Of a stretch of DNA of 64,000 nt, positions 47,501 through 56,507 are shown in pieces. Location of the stretch: NCBI RefSeq assembly GCF_013141725.1, contig NZ_WHNZ01000010.1, forward strand, positions 1 to 64,000, given 5' to 3'. Within the stretch, counting starts at the first letter, position 1. Each line of letters starts with the position of its first letter. Source of the stretch: Paenibacillus planticolens (GTDB taxonomy: Bacteria; Bacillota; Bacilli; Paenibacillales; NBRC-103111). Position numbers and translations under genes: made by a program. The notes under the pieces are model-generated. The model did not search any database. It had not been told where the DNA came from and was given only the letters and a program-made list of their open reading frames with translations.

Positions 47501-49399
47501 AACAGAATCAGCATTGCTGAAAACATTGACATTAAGACTTGATGTTGGGGAATATGAGCTTCCTATAAACACCATTGGTCCATATACAGGGTTTCTCGCT
47601 GATTGCATGGACTTCAGCCAATAGAAACCGTATTTTTCATATCTGTCTATATCTACTGATCCGGCTCCTGCTGTCACAGAGTTTGACCCACGAGTATGGT
47701 CATTCCAAACCCACATGAAATAACCGCCTATTCTCGGATTGGCATCAACCCCGCCCCAGTCAGAATAACCATCACCATTCAGCATTCTCTGACGGTTAAG
47801 AAGTGCGGATGTAACAGCAGCTTCGCCTTGTGCTCTCAAAGCCCTGCTGCCATCTCCCCAGTCACCCCATTCACGTGTTAAGAACGCTTTATTGGGAGCA
47901 AAATCCGTCCATTTACTTGGATCTGCTTGCCAATTCGTATCAACTGCCTTGTAATTAACGTCATAGTATTCACCATGAAGCCCATAGTCGTTCGCCGTAT
48001 ACATCTGGTTACCCGGATATTCCGAATGAGCAATTTGAGTTACTGCTTGGTTCCATGTTGCCGGAGCAGTTGGTGTTTCATTCAACGCTGCTTCCCATAA
48101 AATGACTGAGGGTCTGTTCCGATCGCGCCTTATCATTTCACGTGTATCTCTTAATGTTAAATCATAAAATTTAGTGGTGTTTGTCCAGTTCTGCCAACCA
48201 GGCTGACACTCTACGACCAACAAGCCAATTTCATCGGCTGCATCTAGAAATGCAGGATCATTCGGATAATGGGCAGCCCGCACCGCATTAAATCCATCTT
48301 CTTTCATTAGCAATGCATCGCGATATTGCATGGAATCAGACGCTGCATCCCCTATATTTTGATACTGTTGATGACGATTAGCTCCACGTATGAATATCTT
48401 CTGACCATTGATATATAAACCATCTGGCTTATACTCTATCGTTCGGACACCTATTTTAGTAGTCGTAGAATCTACTAAGCTCGAAGCATTATAGACTTCG
48501 CTTACGAGAGAATATAAATAAGGAGAATCCGGACTCCACAAACTTGGATTGGTTACAGTTATATTTTGATTGAATTGATAATCTCCGCTCGCAGCTATAC
48601 TTGTTGGATCGGTTTCACCTTGTGCAACAACGTTTCCGTTCTTATCTACAAGCTTGCTGATTACTTTGGCCTCGGCGGAAACAGTATCTGCATTAACGAC
48701 ATGCGTTTTCACATTAACCGTTGCGCTTGAGCTTGTTACCTGAGGGTAAGTAACAAAAACACCGCCACTAGCTGTTTTATCTGCCTGTAAAGCATCGGAA
48801 ATGTGCAAATTGTTCGTAATTCTCATTTTTACATCTCGATAAATGCCACCGAAGTAATGGAAGTCAAGACCCGCATCAGGTTTCCCAGGCGGCGTATCCG
48901 GATTGTCCAAACTGGATACCCTTACCGCCAGAACATTGGTTTGGCCATATTTTACCTTATTAGTAATGTCCACTGAAAAACCAACATATCCGCCATTGCG
49001 AGTGAAAACTTTTTCACCGTTCAAGTAAACATCACTATCTATCATTACACCTTCAAAATCAATATTTATTGTTTTCCCTCTATATTGCTCATCAACTGTG
49101 AAATAATTTCTGTACCAACCAATCCCTTGGTAAACGGACTGTGCGCCATTTGCATGTTTTTTTTCAAGTCTCATCGTATGAGGAATTGTAATATTGGCAA
49201 ATTTGCTATCGTCGAAGACTGGGGCCTCTGCGCCAGTTAAGTCACCTTGGTAAAATCCCCAATTATTGTTGAAATTTAATATTGTTCTTTGATTCGCCCC
49301 ATTTGTTTCCTGACCAGCGCTTGCGGAAGCCTCTGAATTTGGGAGGAACATTCCTAACATAAGAGTAAAAAGTAGAAGCATAGGAGTTATTTTCTTCAA
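44510..49399 (-). CDS. Giant secreted GH2 glycosidase with discoidin, cohesin, FIVAR and dockerin
   Basis: About 1629 aa from TTG 49399, chosen because AGAGGTG lies 6 nt upstream; ATG 49429 in the same frame lacks a site. Signal peptide 1-27. GH2 sugar-binding sandwich (35-205), Ig-like domain (215-325), TIM barrel (330-600) with acid/base E441 in LWEAALNE and nucleophile candidate E510 in TREWGDW. Then Ig/invasin-like domains, F5/8 C domains (about 860-990, 1010-1130), Big-like, F5/8 C (about 1225-1360), cohesin (about 1370-1500), FIVAR (1505-1580) and dockerin (1580-1629). The second calcium loop is canonical (DVNHDGKVD), the first degenerate. GH2 covers beta-galactosidase, beta-mannosidase and glucuronidase; the sugar cannot be fixed here, though the early layout is galactosidase-like. 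A cre-like site lies 72 bases upstream. The cohesin-SLH anchor follows. Confidence 0.9.
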   Translation of the reverse strand: MKKITPMLLLFTLMLGMFLPNSEASASAGQETNGANQRTILNFNNNWGFYQGDLTGAEAPVFDDSKFANITIPHTMRLEKKHANGAQSVYQGIGWYRNYFTVDEQYRGKTINIDFEGVMIDSDVYLNGEKVFTRNGGYVGFSVDITNKVKYGQTNVLAVRVSSLDNPDTPPGKPDAGLDFHYFGGIYRDVKMRITNNLHISDALQADKTASGGVFVTYPQVTSSSATVNVKTHVVNADTVSAEAKVISKLVDKNGNVVAQGETDPTSIAASGDYQFNQNITVTNPSLWSPDSPYLYSLVSEVYNASSLVDSTTTKIGVRTIEYKPDGLYINGQKIFIRGANRHQQYQNIGDAASDSMQYRDALLMKEDGFNAVRAAHYPNDPAFLDAADEIGLLVVECQPGWQNWTNTTKFYDLTLRDTREMIRRDRNRPSVILWEAALNETPTAPATWNQAVTQIAHSEYPGNQMYTANDYGLHGEYYDVNYKAVDTNWQADPSKWTDFAPNKAFLTREWGDWGDGSRALRAQGEAAVTSALLNRQRMLNGDGYSDWGGVDANPRIGGYFMWVWNDHTRGSNSVTAGAGSVDIDRYEKYGFYWLKSMQSARNPVYGPMVFIGSSYSPTSSLNVNVFSNADSVRLYQNNVLVKEITRVQAATDVPNTVAKGGSPIFKFTLSQFVAGELRADAILDGQVVKTHTVKTPGQANKLEIEVRDKGIKPVADGSDLIPVYFKIVDANGTVIPNALNSIHIDVTGNGQLVGKGMPRIGVEDQNVEAGIGFAFVRASDISGDIQITATSEGLTSATTTVSTLPYQGEFVSVAQHTPWVGGVEKFEPKDSFFKNIAVGKPTTASSEQPGNPATNAVDNSESTRWVANGSSLPQWLQVDLGKNYNLQGFQMLWEKSDAVYKYYIEVSKDGVNWTKVIDKSTNTSKNGKETAMADTRGRYVRLSVVGSITNNYWASLNEFKVVPSDEQIPDDIITDNAIDTITATSESEDGRGTDKLRDGDTNIGTGWLAKSNELPQSVTVKFKTPQTVAGSRIFWEKDSNWYTYDLEVSTDGVVWRKALDNYTVGGQHFTPEAFANPFKNVNYVRVTIKDILAGGGFRVGMAELILYGQDYKIPKDLSITAPAAITGVNIGTAKTADALGLPKTVVMVTDPKSVDANVTWHVDATNYDPTVKTAQAFTVNGTVALPTGVENPNNVPLTTSISVTVNKIPSSQMTATATSQETAGANNAASMAIDGNPGTIWHTKWSGSDVLPQSITLNLGGTYNINRVAYLPRQSGGTNGIITGYNVYVSTDGVSFTKVANGNWANDNVLKYATFASTNASYVKLEATAGNSGFASAAEIGVLAEPAVAPLVPKTVITGTENVNSGQTFTLTMGLTDVTQSVYQQVYAQDLTLHFDPTKLEFNSVTSVKDGFQVIDKDVSVPGTVRILAASVGASVPAQGDFLSIQFTAKSITQAAYTTISVDHVMIANAQGNELQVGEVSHEIQIAVTSIPVDKSLLNEAIASAQAKYDAALEGNENGLYAIGSKAQLQSAIDAAKAAANDSNATQQQVDSAKAALEAAIQVFESKKITTDINGGGTGGTTIGDLAMVAAAYGKQPGQAGWNEKADVNHDGKVDIVDLAIVAKAILN

Positions 49400-49470
49400 T
49401 GTTAGCACCTCTTTCTTTAATTTAAACATACTCGACTATCACAAACCGTTTTACTTGCTACAACTTTTTT

Positions 49471-49484
49471 TGAATGCGCTTACA
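49471..49484. promoter_or_regulatory. Candidate cre site upstream of GH2 gene
   Basis: TGAATGCGCTTACA fits TGWAANCGNTNWCA at 13 of 14 positions and lies 72 bases upstream of the TTG start, a usual position for CcpA repression. Confidence 0.55.
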
Positions 49485-49629
49485 TCCCTCCTAACACATT
49501 CTCGCCCCTTGAGAAGTATTACTGATTTAGAAAACCTTCAAAAAGCGGCCTTCTATTCAAAAGTAACATATTATATCATAACTTTCTCTTAAGAATAATG
49601 ACATTTCACATGAAATTTCTCACTAGATT

Positions 49630-49676
49630 TGGACGGTTCAGGAAAAGCGATCGTGCCTTTTAAAAAAACTTTTCAT
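49630..49676 (-). pseudogene. Second relic of the AfuA-like binding-protein gene
   Basis: Reverse reading begins ATG AAA AGT TTT TTT AAA, like the intact gene's start. It jumps within a few codons into the internal IAFPDPSKSS-type segment (bases matching about 42481-42512) out of frame and stops at once. Only start and a short internal piece remain. Its upstream region holds the tandem operator at 49730-49757. The rest of 49485-49964 shows no gene. Confidence 0.75.
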
Positions 49677-49729
49677 TCTTACACCTCTATTCTCATAATC
49701 ATCTTAAATGAAACGTCATCAGTGAAAAT

Positions 49730-49757
49730 ATCCGAAAATTCGGTACAACTATCCGAA
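49730..49757 (-). promoter_or_regulatory. Tandem GGATAGT-type operator (copy at second relic)
   Basis: Minus strand CGGATAGT then, 21 bases on, CGGATATT, with TTGTACCG between, as at 43094-43121. No functional gene follows. Confidence 0.5.
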
Positions 49758-49964
49758 AAATCGATAATTTCTATTAGTTGCCCCCATAATTTCCGTCATA
49801 TCGCTATCATAAGCAATGTGAACGTATATCCTGAACATCAAAAATACATGAATTCTTCAAAATACAAAGAATATGCGTCTACTTTTTTTAAAGTTTTCTC
49901 TAAATTCTGCACCATCAGAAAATGAAAAAGTCTCCAAAACCCGAGTGGGTTTGAAGACTTTTTA

Positions 49965-51524
49965 CTATTTCCCATTAACTTTACGCCATTCGTCCAGCTG
50001 TTTCTGTTTCTCGGCGATAATCTTATCGACACCGGATTTCTTCAGCTTGCCAATAAATTCCGGCTGAAATTTGTCAGGATCGGCTGTTCCTGTCGTCAGT
50101 GCAGATAAATATTGGTCGATCACGACCTGGCACTGCGCGACTTCAGATTTGACAGCTTCCGTATCAAAAGTAAAACCGAGGATTGGTGATAAATCGGAAT
50201 TTTTATTCAATTGATTCCACATTTCATCCTTATTAGAAGTATCGTTCTCAGTTTTCCATAAGATTAAATTATTCCCGAATACCCATGGAAAATTCGGATC
50301 ATATCCGCTATCTTTGATCCGCTCTATACGTGTATCGGATATCTTCTTATATTGTTTGCCTTCGATACCGAAGTTTAATAAATTGGCAATTTGTGGATCG
50401 CTGTTCATCAGTTCGAGAAACATCATAGCCCGCTCTGGATTATTGGACGTACTTGAGATAGCCGTGATTGTTGCCGCAGCACGGTCAGTCGTTATGATTG
50501 GCTTGGTAAAACGTTTTCTGTACCATTCCACCCCCGTTATCGCCTTCAACCCCCCGCTACTAAAGGGATCTTCAGTCGAATCCAACGTTTGGTATGCTGG
50601 CATCGCCATTGCATATCTGGCTGCTTTTCGGTCAGCTGCTATCTCTTTCGTTGTGGCAGCATCTTTTCGAAAATAACCTTTTTCATACCACTTTCTGGTT
50701 TGTACAATAAGTTTCTTGAACTCCGGAGAGTCGTATTGGTCAATTACTTTCAAGTCTTTATCGTTCAACCGAACCCAGCCGGGCAATTTTTGGTCGCCGA
50801 TAATATCGAAACCATACAAGGGTGCGGCGCCTACAAAAATGTCTCCAGTCGTCGAGTATTCCAGCGGAATCTTGTTAGTCTCCCCTTTTTTCACAGCATT
50901 CAGAAAAGGCTCCAAATCTTCAAATGTTTTTACATTCTTCCAATCAAAGTGATATTTATCAGCAAGTTCTTTCTGTACATCGAATCCATAGCTAGTAGCC
51001 ATAACCTGGTAGTTGATCACACCATACAACTTGCCATTCACTTTGGCAGCGTTCCATATATTAGCCGGTACACCGGCTTTTGTTTTGGTGCCATACTTAT
51101 CAAGTAATTCGTCAATCGCTACATAGGCTCCTTTGGAAGCATTTTGAAAGTAGTTATTGATCCATGTTGATGTAAATGCCAGATCGAATGGTTCGCCCGA
51201 AGCGATCATCAGGTCCATCTTCTGATCATAATTCCCAAGGTCAATCATGTTTAACTTAACTGTGGCATTTATTTTGGGTTTAATTAATCTGTTCAACTCT
51301 TCATTAATAGCTTGCAGATCCTTTTGCGGCGGGGAAGGGAAGTAATAAACCAATTCTACTTGCGGCAGATCTTTCTGACTTGGACGATCAGTTACCAAGA
51401 CTTGATCAGTTCCAGATATATCTTTGGTCGGTTTATTGGAGTCACATCCTGAAATCAAAGATACCGCAGCAAATAGGATTGCCAAAATCAATACAGGACA
51501 CTTGGATTCCCTTTTTCTTAACAT
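49965..51524 (-). CDS. LplA-type extracellular solute-binding lipoprotein (copy 3, divergent)
   Basis: 519 aa; ATG at 51524 with GGAGG 7 nt upstream. Lipobox LISGC gives Cys27. Family 1 binding fold with the DUF3502-type C-terminus (ILGFTFDTEAVKSE, then AEKQKQLDEWRKVNGK). It is about half identical to copies 1 and 2, so it separated earlier. No permease is adjacent, so it probably feeds the LplB/LplC pair or permeases elsewhere. It is divergent from the membrane AraC-type regulator at 51748, a common pairing in Paenibacillus sugar loci, which suggests the regulator controls it. Confidence 0.93.
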   Translation of the reverse strand: MLRKRESKCPVLILAILFAAVSLISGCDSNKPTKDISGTDQVLVTDRPSQKDLPQVELVYYFPSPPQKDLQAINEELNRLIKPKINATVKLNMIDLGNYDQKMDLMIASGEPFDLAFTSTWINNYFQNASKGAYVAIDELLDKYGTKTKAGVPANIWNAAKVNGKLYGVINYQVMATSYGFDVQKELADKYHFDWKNVKTFEDLEPFLNAVKKGETNKIPLEYSTTGDIFVGAAPLYGFDIIGDQKLPGWVRLNDKDLKVIDQYDSPEFKKLIVQTRKWYEKGYFRKDAATTKEIAADRKAARYAMAMPAYQTLDSTEDPFSSGGLKAITGVEWYRKRFTKPIITTDRAAATITAISSTSNNPERAMMFLELMNSDPQIANLLNFGIEGKQYKKISDTRIERIKDSGYDPNFPWVFGNNLILWKTENDTSNKDEMWNQLNKNSDLSPILGFTFDTEAVKSEVAQCQVVIDQYLSALTTGTADPDKFQPEFIGKLKKSGVDKIIAEKQKQLDEWRKVNGK

Positions 51525-51747
51525 ATTTTAACCTCCAATGGAGATAATAATAACCTACGTGCCAGTATTCTACATTTTCCAATCCAATTACGCAATACAT
51601 GGAACCGTTAATGACGTTCTCCAATAAATGCATTTTTCTACAAATTGTATTGTTTTTCACATATCGAGAAAACTCTTTGAAGGATTACACCACAGAGTTG
51701 GAGAAGTGACATGTACAACAAACTATCTTAAGGAGGTTAACTCCCGC
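51525..51747. promoter_or_regulatory. Divergent promoter region, lipoprotein 3 / AraC-type regulator
   Basis: About 220 bases shared by two divergent genes. It contains both ribosome sites (GGAGG near 51532, AAGGAGG near 51731). No clear palindromic operator was recognised. Confidence 0.5.
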
Positions 51748-54102
51748 ATGCCGTTCCCGCTTAAATCTCCTCGCAAGACCTTATTTGCAAAAATGTTGTT
51801 TGCTCTTACGGTAACGGTTACTTTATTGATTATAGGACTGTCGTCACTTCTCTATCGAAATTTCTTTACCGCTTCTTTGGATAATATCAATCGAATGAAT
51901 ACTTCTATCCTGTCCCAAACCAGTTACAGCATGAAGTACATGGATACTTTGGTTAGCAAATTTATAAATACTGTTATGATGAGCCCATATACATCCGTAC
52001 TACTGCATAATCAGGAAAATGATATGGTTATGCTCGGAAATGCCTTGCGCAACCTTGATAACCTTTCACTTCCACACGATTATGTACACTCGGTATATAC
52101 GATCAATCTAACCTTGGACCGTATCATATCCACAGAGACGGGCAGTTTTTATACAAAAGAAAATTTCTATGATCAAGGCATTATATCATTGTTGCAGACG
52201 GTGAACAAAAATTCTCTTGCTGAAATGCCTATTGCCAGAAAAATTCCAAAACCCCAAGCCGCAACAGATTCTGAACTTGCTAATGTGTACACCTATATCA
52301 TGCTCGATAGTCTGGATACGAATCAAAAATCACGCATTGCAACTGTCATCAATATCAAAGCAAGTGTTCTTCGCGATCTTATCGCTTCGTTGAATGCCAA
52401 AATAGCAGGATCTGGAAACGAAATTATCGTGATTGATTCCAATGGAACGATTGTGAACCATACCTCAGAAAGCATGTTTCTGCATAATGCGAACCAAGAA
52501 TCGTATATCCAAACTATTCTTGCGGCCGATCAAGAGTCGGGGAGCTTTAAGACGAACCTGAACGGTCAAGATTATCATGTTACCTTTGTTTCTTCCGATA
52601 AACCAAAATGGAAATTTATTAGTTTGACTTCATATAAAACATTTATCGGCGCAGCTGATGCAACCAAAACTTCTACACTTTGGATATGTCTAACGATCCT
52701 AGGTCTCGGTTTATTCTTCTCATTCATCTTGTCAAGATCGCTTTATATTCCTGTCGGCAGACTTGTAGAGACAGTTAGAGGACATCTCACAAACCCTCAT
52801 CATAAGGATCATTCGACAAATGACATCTATTTTCTGCAAAACGTTTTTAAAGAAATGATTACAAAAAATAATGAATGGGAAAACAAGCAAAGAGAACAGC
52901 TCGCTCCCTTAAAAAACAAGTGGCTTCAAGATATGCTGCTTGGTATCCGATATATTGATCAAGAAGCGTTGCAGGTTTCTCAAAAAGAGCTTGGCATCCA
53001 TTTGAATCTAAATGGCCCGCTCAGGTTGTTACTTCTTCGCCTGGACAACTATCGCGATTTCCTCGACCGATATGATGAAAAAGACCGTTGGCTCTTAAAA
53101 TTCGGCATTGCTAACATCGTTAATGAAATCATATCAGAAGGATATAAATTGGAAAATATTTATCTTGAAAACAATCAACTCCTGCTGCTTTTGGAAATCG
53201 ACTCCTCAGAGAATATTGAAACTACAGAAGGTACCTTAAGAGGCCTAATCGAACTAGCGCAACACGCTGTAAACCAGTACTTGAAACTCTCGTTTTCCGC
53301 AACTCTAAGCAGCCCTGTCTATTCCTATTTCCAACTCAATGAGTGTTATTCCAATACATTGGCACTATCTTCTTATCGGATCATAGCAGGGCATAGCAGC
53401 TTCCTGACTCCAACTTTCCGAAGTTCGATCAAGGAAACACTAATTTCCTTTCCCGAGAGTAAGGCCAAAATGTTACTTGATTCCTTGAAGTTGGGCCATC
53501 TGGATAAAGCCAACGAAGCGTACTACGATTTTATTAGCCAACTTTCCGGAACGACTTATGAAAACTTGCTTTCGTCCATTATGCAGCTAAGCTTCATGTT
53601 AAGAACAACCTTTAATGTCATTTTAGAAAATCATGAATTTCAAAAGCCTGAGCTATTCCAGATTGTTTCCAGAAATATAGAGCAGTTCGAAACCATTGAA
53701 GAAATTCATGAAACCTTCTTGTCCATATTTTCCGAAATCATCCGCGTCATGGAACAAAATAAACATAATAAACACAATTCAATAATTTCAAGAATCATAA
53801 AAGTGATCGAGGAACAATACCGTGATAATAACTTAAATCTACGTCTCATCTCAGACGAGTTTCAAATGTCAAACGTTTACTTGGGGAAAATATTCAAAGA
53901 AGCTACAGGTAAATCCGTTTCAGAGTATATTACTGACGTGCGAATGAATCATGTCAAACAATTGCTGGACAACAGCAATCTTTCAACCAAGCAAATTTTA
54001 GATCAATGCGGTTTGGAAGAGACAAACTATTTTTATACTATTTTCAAAAAACGCTTCGGCGTTTCGTTGTCTCAATACAAGATTGAGAAAAATAAAACGT
54101 GA
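51748..54102 (+). CDS. Membrane-bound AraC-type transcriptional regulator
   Basis: 784 aa; ATG at 51748 chosen for AAGGAGG 10 nt upstream. Membrane helices at about 14-36 and 308-330 flank an extracytoplasmic dCache-like sensor. A cytoplasmic region of about 350 residues follows, ending in an AraC double helix-turn-helix (681-784, FQMSNVYLGKIFKEATG then CGLEETNYFYTIFKKRFG). There is no kinase or receiver, so it likely senses a sugar or binding protein outside and acts directly on DNA. It is divergent from lipoprotein 3, its probable target. Confidence 0.9.
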   Translation: MPFPLKSPRKTLFAKMLFALTVTVTLLIIGLSSLLYRNFFTASLDNINRMNTSILSQTSYSMKYMDTLVSKFINTVMMSPYTSVLLHNQENDMVMLGNALRNLDNLSLPHDYVHSVYTINLTLDRIISTETGSFYTKENFYDQGIISLLQTVNKNSLAEMPIARKIPKPQAATDSELANVYTYIMLDSLDTNQKSRIATVINIKASVLRDLIASLNAKIAGSGNEIIVIDSNGTIVNHTSESMFLHNANQESYIQTILAADQESGSFKTNLNGQDYHVTFVSSDKPKWKFISLTSYKTFIGAADATKTSTLWICLTILGLGLFFSFILSRSLYIPVGRLVETVRGHLTNPHHKDHSTNDIYFLQNVFKEMITKNNEWENKQREQLAPLKNKWLQDMLLGIRYIDQEALQVSQKELGIHLNLNGPLRLLLLRLDNYRDFLDRYDEKDRWLLKFGIANIVNEIISEGYKLENIYLENNQLLLLLEIDSSENIETTEGTLRGLIELAQHAVNQYLKLSFSATLSSPVYSYFQLNECYSNTLALSSYRIIAGHSSFLTPTFRSSIKETLISFPESKAKMLLDSLKLGHLDKANEAYYDFISQLSGTTYENLLSSIMQLSFMLRTTFNVILENHEFQKPELFQIVSRNIEQFETIEEIHETFLSIFSEIIRVMEQNKHNKHNSIISRIIKVIEEQYRDNNLNLRLISDEFQMSNVYLGKIFKEATGKSVSEYITDVRMNHVKQLLDNSNLSTKQILDQCGLEETNYFYTIFKKRFGVSLSQYKIEKNKT

Positions 54103-54131
54103 ATTGCCCCGCTCCAAGAAACAAAAATAAC

Positions 54132-54173
54132 AAAAGGTATACTCTCCTCACAGTATGAGGAAGTATACCTTTT
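54132..54173. terminator. Bidirectional terminator after AraC-type regulator
   Basis: Arms AAAAGGTATACT and AGTATACCTTTT, with an inner CTCA/TGAG stem. It closely resembles the hairpin at 60596-60643. The rest of 54174-54603 contains an 83-codon open frame of doubtful reality and nothing else recognised. Confidence 0.85.
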
Positions 54174-54603
54174 ACATTAACACAATTGATAAGAAAAATA
54201 TTGATCGAACCGATCATAATACAATGTGGAAACGTTACGAGCATGTGTCGGGACGAGCAGTTCCCAACGTTCAACCATGCCGATCCGAAGAGCCGCGAGG
54301 AGTCATTACAGAAAAATATTGCTGATATTCAAAAGGATATTGATACCCACGATCAGCTTTTGAAAAGTCGACTTAGTTATATGGTACTTGGCCAAGATAA
54401 GCAAATTATCGATAATGAACCATGTTTTATACAGTAAAAGCAGGGGAATTTTTTCCTCAGATCTGCCACAGACTCCAAGTAAAAATTAAGAAATTAACGA
54501 TTTAACGCATAGTTGTCCCATTGTTGTGTCCAGCAGCACCTCATACAAAGACTGATAAAGCTCTTACTCTTCGTATCAAAACTAACCCCCCGCTCCTTAT
54601 CAC

Positions 54604-56262
54604 CTACTGCCCTTTAGTACTGTTATTGCGATATTCCTTGGGGGAAACGCCGACATTTTTGCGGAACGAAAAACTGAAATAGTTCGCATCGGCATAGCCT
54701 ACCTTTTCAGCGATCTCCAACGCTTTCATATCTGTGGTGCGTAGCAGCTCCTTCGCCGTCTCCATGCGGATATGGTTCAAATAGTTAACGAAGGTCATTT
54801 TTGTTTCTATTTTGAAAATTCTACTGAAATATCCCGCGCTAATATGCAAATAGCCGCACACTTTATTAATCGTAATATCGCCTTCATGATAATGATTTTT
54901 CGTATAATCTTTGGCCATTTCCACCAGATTCTTATAGGTATATTGGCGGTCCGTAGCGATATGATTCATTATCGAGGCGCACAGCTCGGCAAGCCAGTGC
55001 TTGGCTTCTTCTAAGGATGTGAACTTATTGATCTCTGTAAAAGGAATGAAGTTGTCGCCGAATACCTCATCCACATTCAAATTCGAATCCTTGGCCGCCT
55101 TCAGAATGGAAGTCAAAATTTCGAGCAAATAAATCTGGTAGTCCTTAACGGAGACAGCCCCTTCAATCCCATGAAAAAGCTCCTCCATCGTCACCCGGAT
55201 CTCCTGATTCGTCCCGAACTTAATACAGCGCGTCAAAGCGTGCTCCTTCACATCGTCAAAGCGGACCTTCTCCACGCTACGCATCTCCACGTCATTGATG
55301 GAAATGATCCGGTTATTGCCAAGAATAAGTCTATAATCCAGCGCCAGCACCGCATCTTCATACGAATAGCTGATCTTCGTCACATCCTTCAGGACAGTGC
55401 CAATACCAACCGTTAAAGTGAGCTTCAAATATTTCTCCACATTCTGCCGCACTTCTTCCAGCACCTTCATTGTCTGTTGCAGTGCGGCTCCTCTGTCCTC
55501 GCTTTCTCTCGCAGCCAATACAACCACTTGATCGTTATGCATGAAAACAAGGCCCAGACGGCGTTTATCGATAATTTCCTCTGTAATATTTAATAGGGCG
55601 AAGTATTTTAGCGCTTGATCCTTCGAATATTTCAATGAAACCGACTTGGATAGCTCTTCTCGATTTTCCAGGTCCTCTTCAGGAATTAGCACCCCGTCTA
55701 TACATATGACAGCAGCGACGAAGCTTTTACCATTTAGCTCAATTCCGTAGTTGGCCGCTTTCTCATACACTTCTTCACGCGGGAGTTTCCGGTTCATGAG
55801 TGTCGCTAGAAATTTCTCTTTGAGCACAGGCATGCTTTTCCGGTAATGCTCCATGAGGAGCTGTACATTTTCCCGGTGTGCCTCTTCCTCCTGAATCTGC
55901 CCCTTCACCTTCAGTAAAATATTGATGAGCTCTTGCGCGGAAAAAGGCTTCAGCACATACTCGTCAATATGAAGCTTTATCGCTCTTTGGGCATAGTCGA
56001 ACTCATCATGCCCCGTGAGGATGATGAGCTTAATAGTAGGAAAGCGCTCCCGAATCGCTTCAGCAAGCTGAAGTCCATTCATGAACGGCATCTGAATGTC
56101 CGTTACCACAACGTCAGGCAGCAGTCTTTCTACCATTTCCAGTGCTTCTCTACCGTTCTCCGCTTTCTCAAGAACCTCGAAGCCGATTGCTTCCCAGTTC
56201 ACTTCGCGGACGGCCCCTTCCCGCACATCTTCTTCGTCATCCACTAAAATCAGCTTGTACAT
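54604..56262 (-). CDS. YesN-type response regulator with long middle domain
   Basis: 552 aa; ATG at 56262 with GGGGGA 6 nt upstream. Receiver 1-125 with VDDEED pocket, phospho-acceptor D55 in VTDIQMP and Lys-Pro (LKPFS). A middle region of about 290 residues (130-430) carries a degenerate GGDEF-like segment (VGIGT, then YSYEDAVLALDYR) usual for large YesN proteins. The C-terminal AraC double helix-turn-helix (about 445-545) includes HISAGYFSRIFKIETKMTF. No kinase is adjacent; the upstream side is a relic zone. Codon use and GC look slightly higher than in the flanking relics. Targets are unknown. Confidence 0.92.
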   Translation of the reverse strand: MYKLILVDDEEDVREGAVREVNWEAIGFEVLEKAENGREALEMVERLLPDVVVTDIQMPFMNGLQLAEAIRERFPTIKLIILTGHDEFDYAQRAIKLHIDEYVLKPFSAQELINILLKVKGQIQEEEAHRENVQLLMEHYRKSMPVLKEKFLATLMNRKLPREEVYEKAANYGIELNGKSFVAAVICIDGVLIPEEDLENREELSKSVSLKYSKDQALKYFALLNITEEIIDKRRLGLVFMHNDQVVVLAARESEDRGAALQQTMKVLEEVRQNVEKYLKLTLTVGIGTVLKDVTKISYSYEDAVLALDYRLILGNNRIISINDVEMRSVEKVRFDDVKEHALTRCIKFGTNQEIRVTMEELFHGIEGAVSVKDYQIYLLEILTSILKAAKDSNLNVDEVFGDNFIPFTEINKFTSLEEAKHWLAELCASIMNHIATDRQYTYKNLVEMAKDYTKNHYHEGDITINKVCGYLHISAGYFSRIFKIETKMTFVNYLNHIRMETAKELLRTTDMKALEIAEKVGYADANYFSFSFRKNVGVSPKEYRNNSTKGQ

Positions 56263-56314
56263 AATCGTCCCCCAAAACATTTACATATATAGTTTATTTG
56301 TAAACAATTAGAAA

Positions 56315-56497
56315 TTAACTACTTTTGGAATACACAACCGGCTTACACCAAACTAAATCGACTATCTCAACCAGCCTAAATGCCTCTGCCCCATCATGGA
56401 AGACCTCATCAAGAATTATCCATAAATTTACATTTAAATGTTCTCTATGCACTTCCCGAATCCAGGCTTCGTCGTCTTTAATTACCGTCTTAGCCAT
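56315..56497 (-). pseudogene. Response-regulator receiver relic
   Basis: Reverse reading starts MAKTVIKDDEAWIREVHREH and continues to VFHDGAEAFRLVEIVDLVW, matching the first 55 residues of the regulator at 33571-34356 with internal losses. It stops before the phospho-acceptor Asp. The upstream region (56508-56665) also matches. Confidence 0.85.
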
Positions 56498-56507
56498 TAT
56501 GCTTGCC

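Noticed and set aside
54186..54437. 83-codon plus-strand open frame
   Set aside because: No convincing ribosome site or ATG start, and the product resembles nothing I know. It may be a scrap of a lost gene; not called as a gene.
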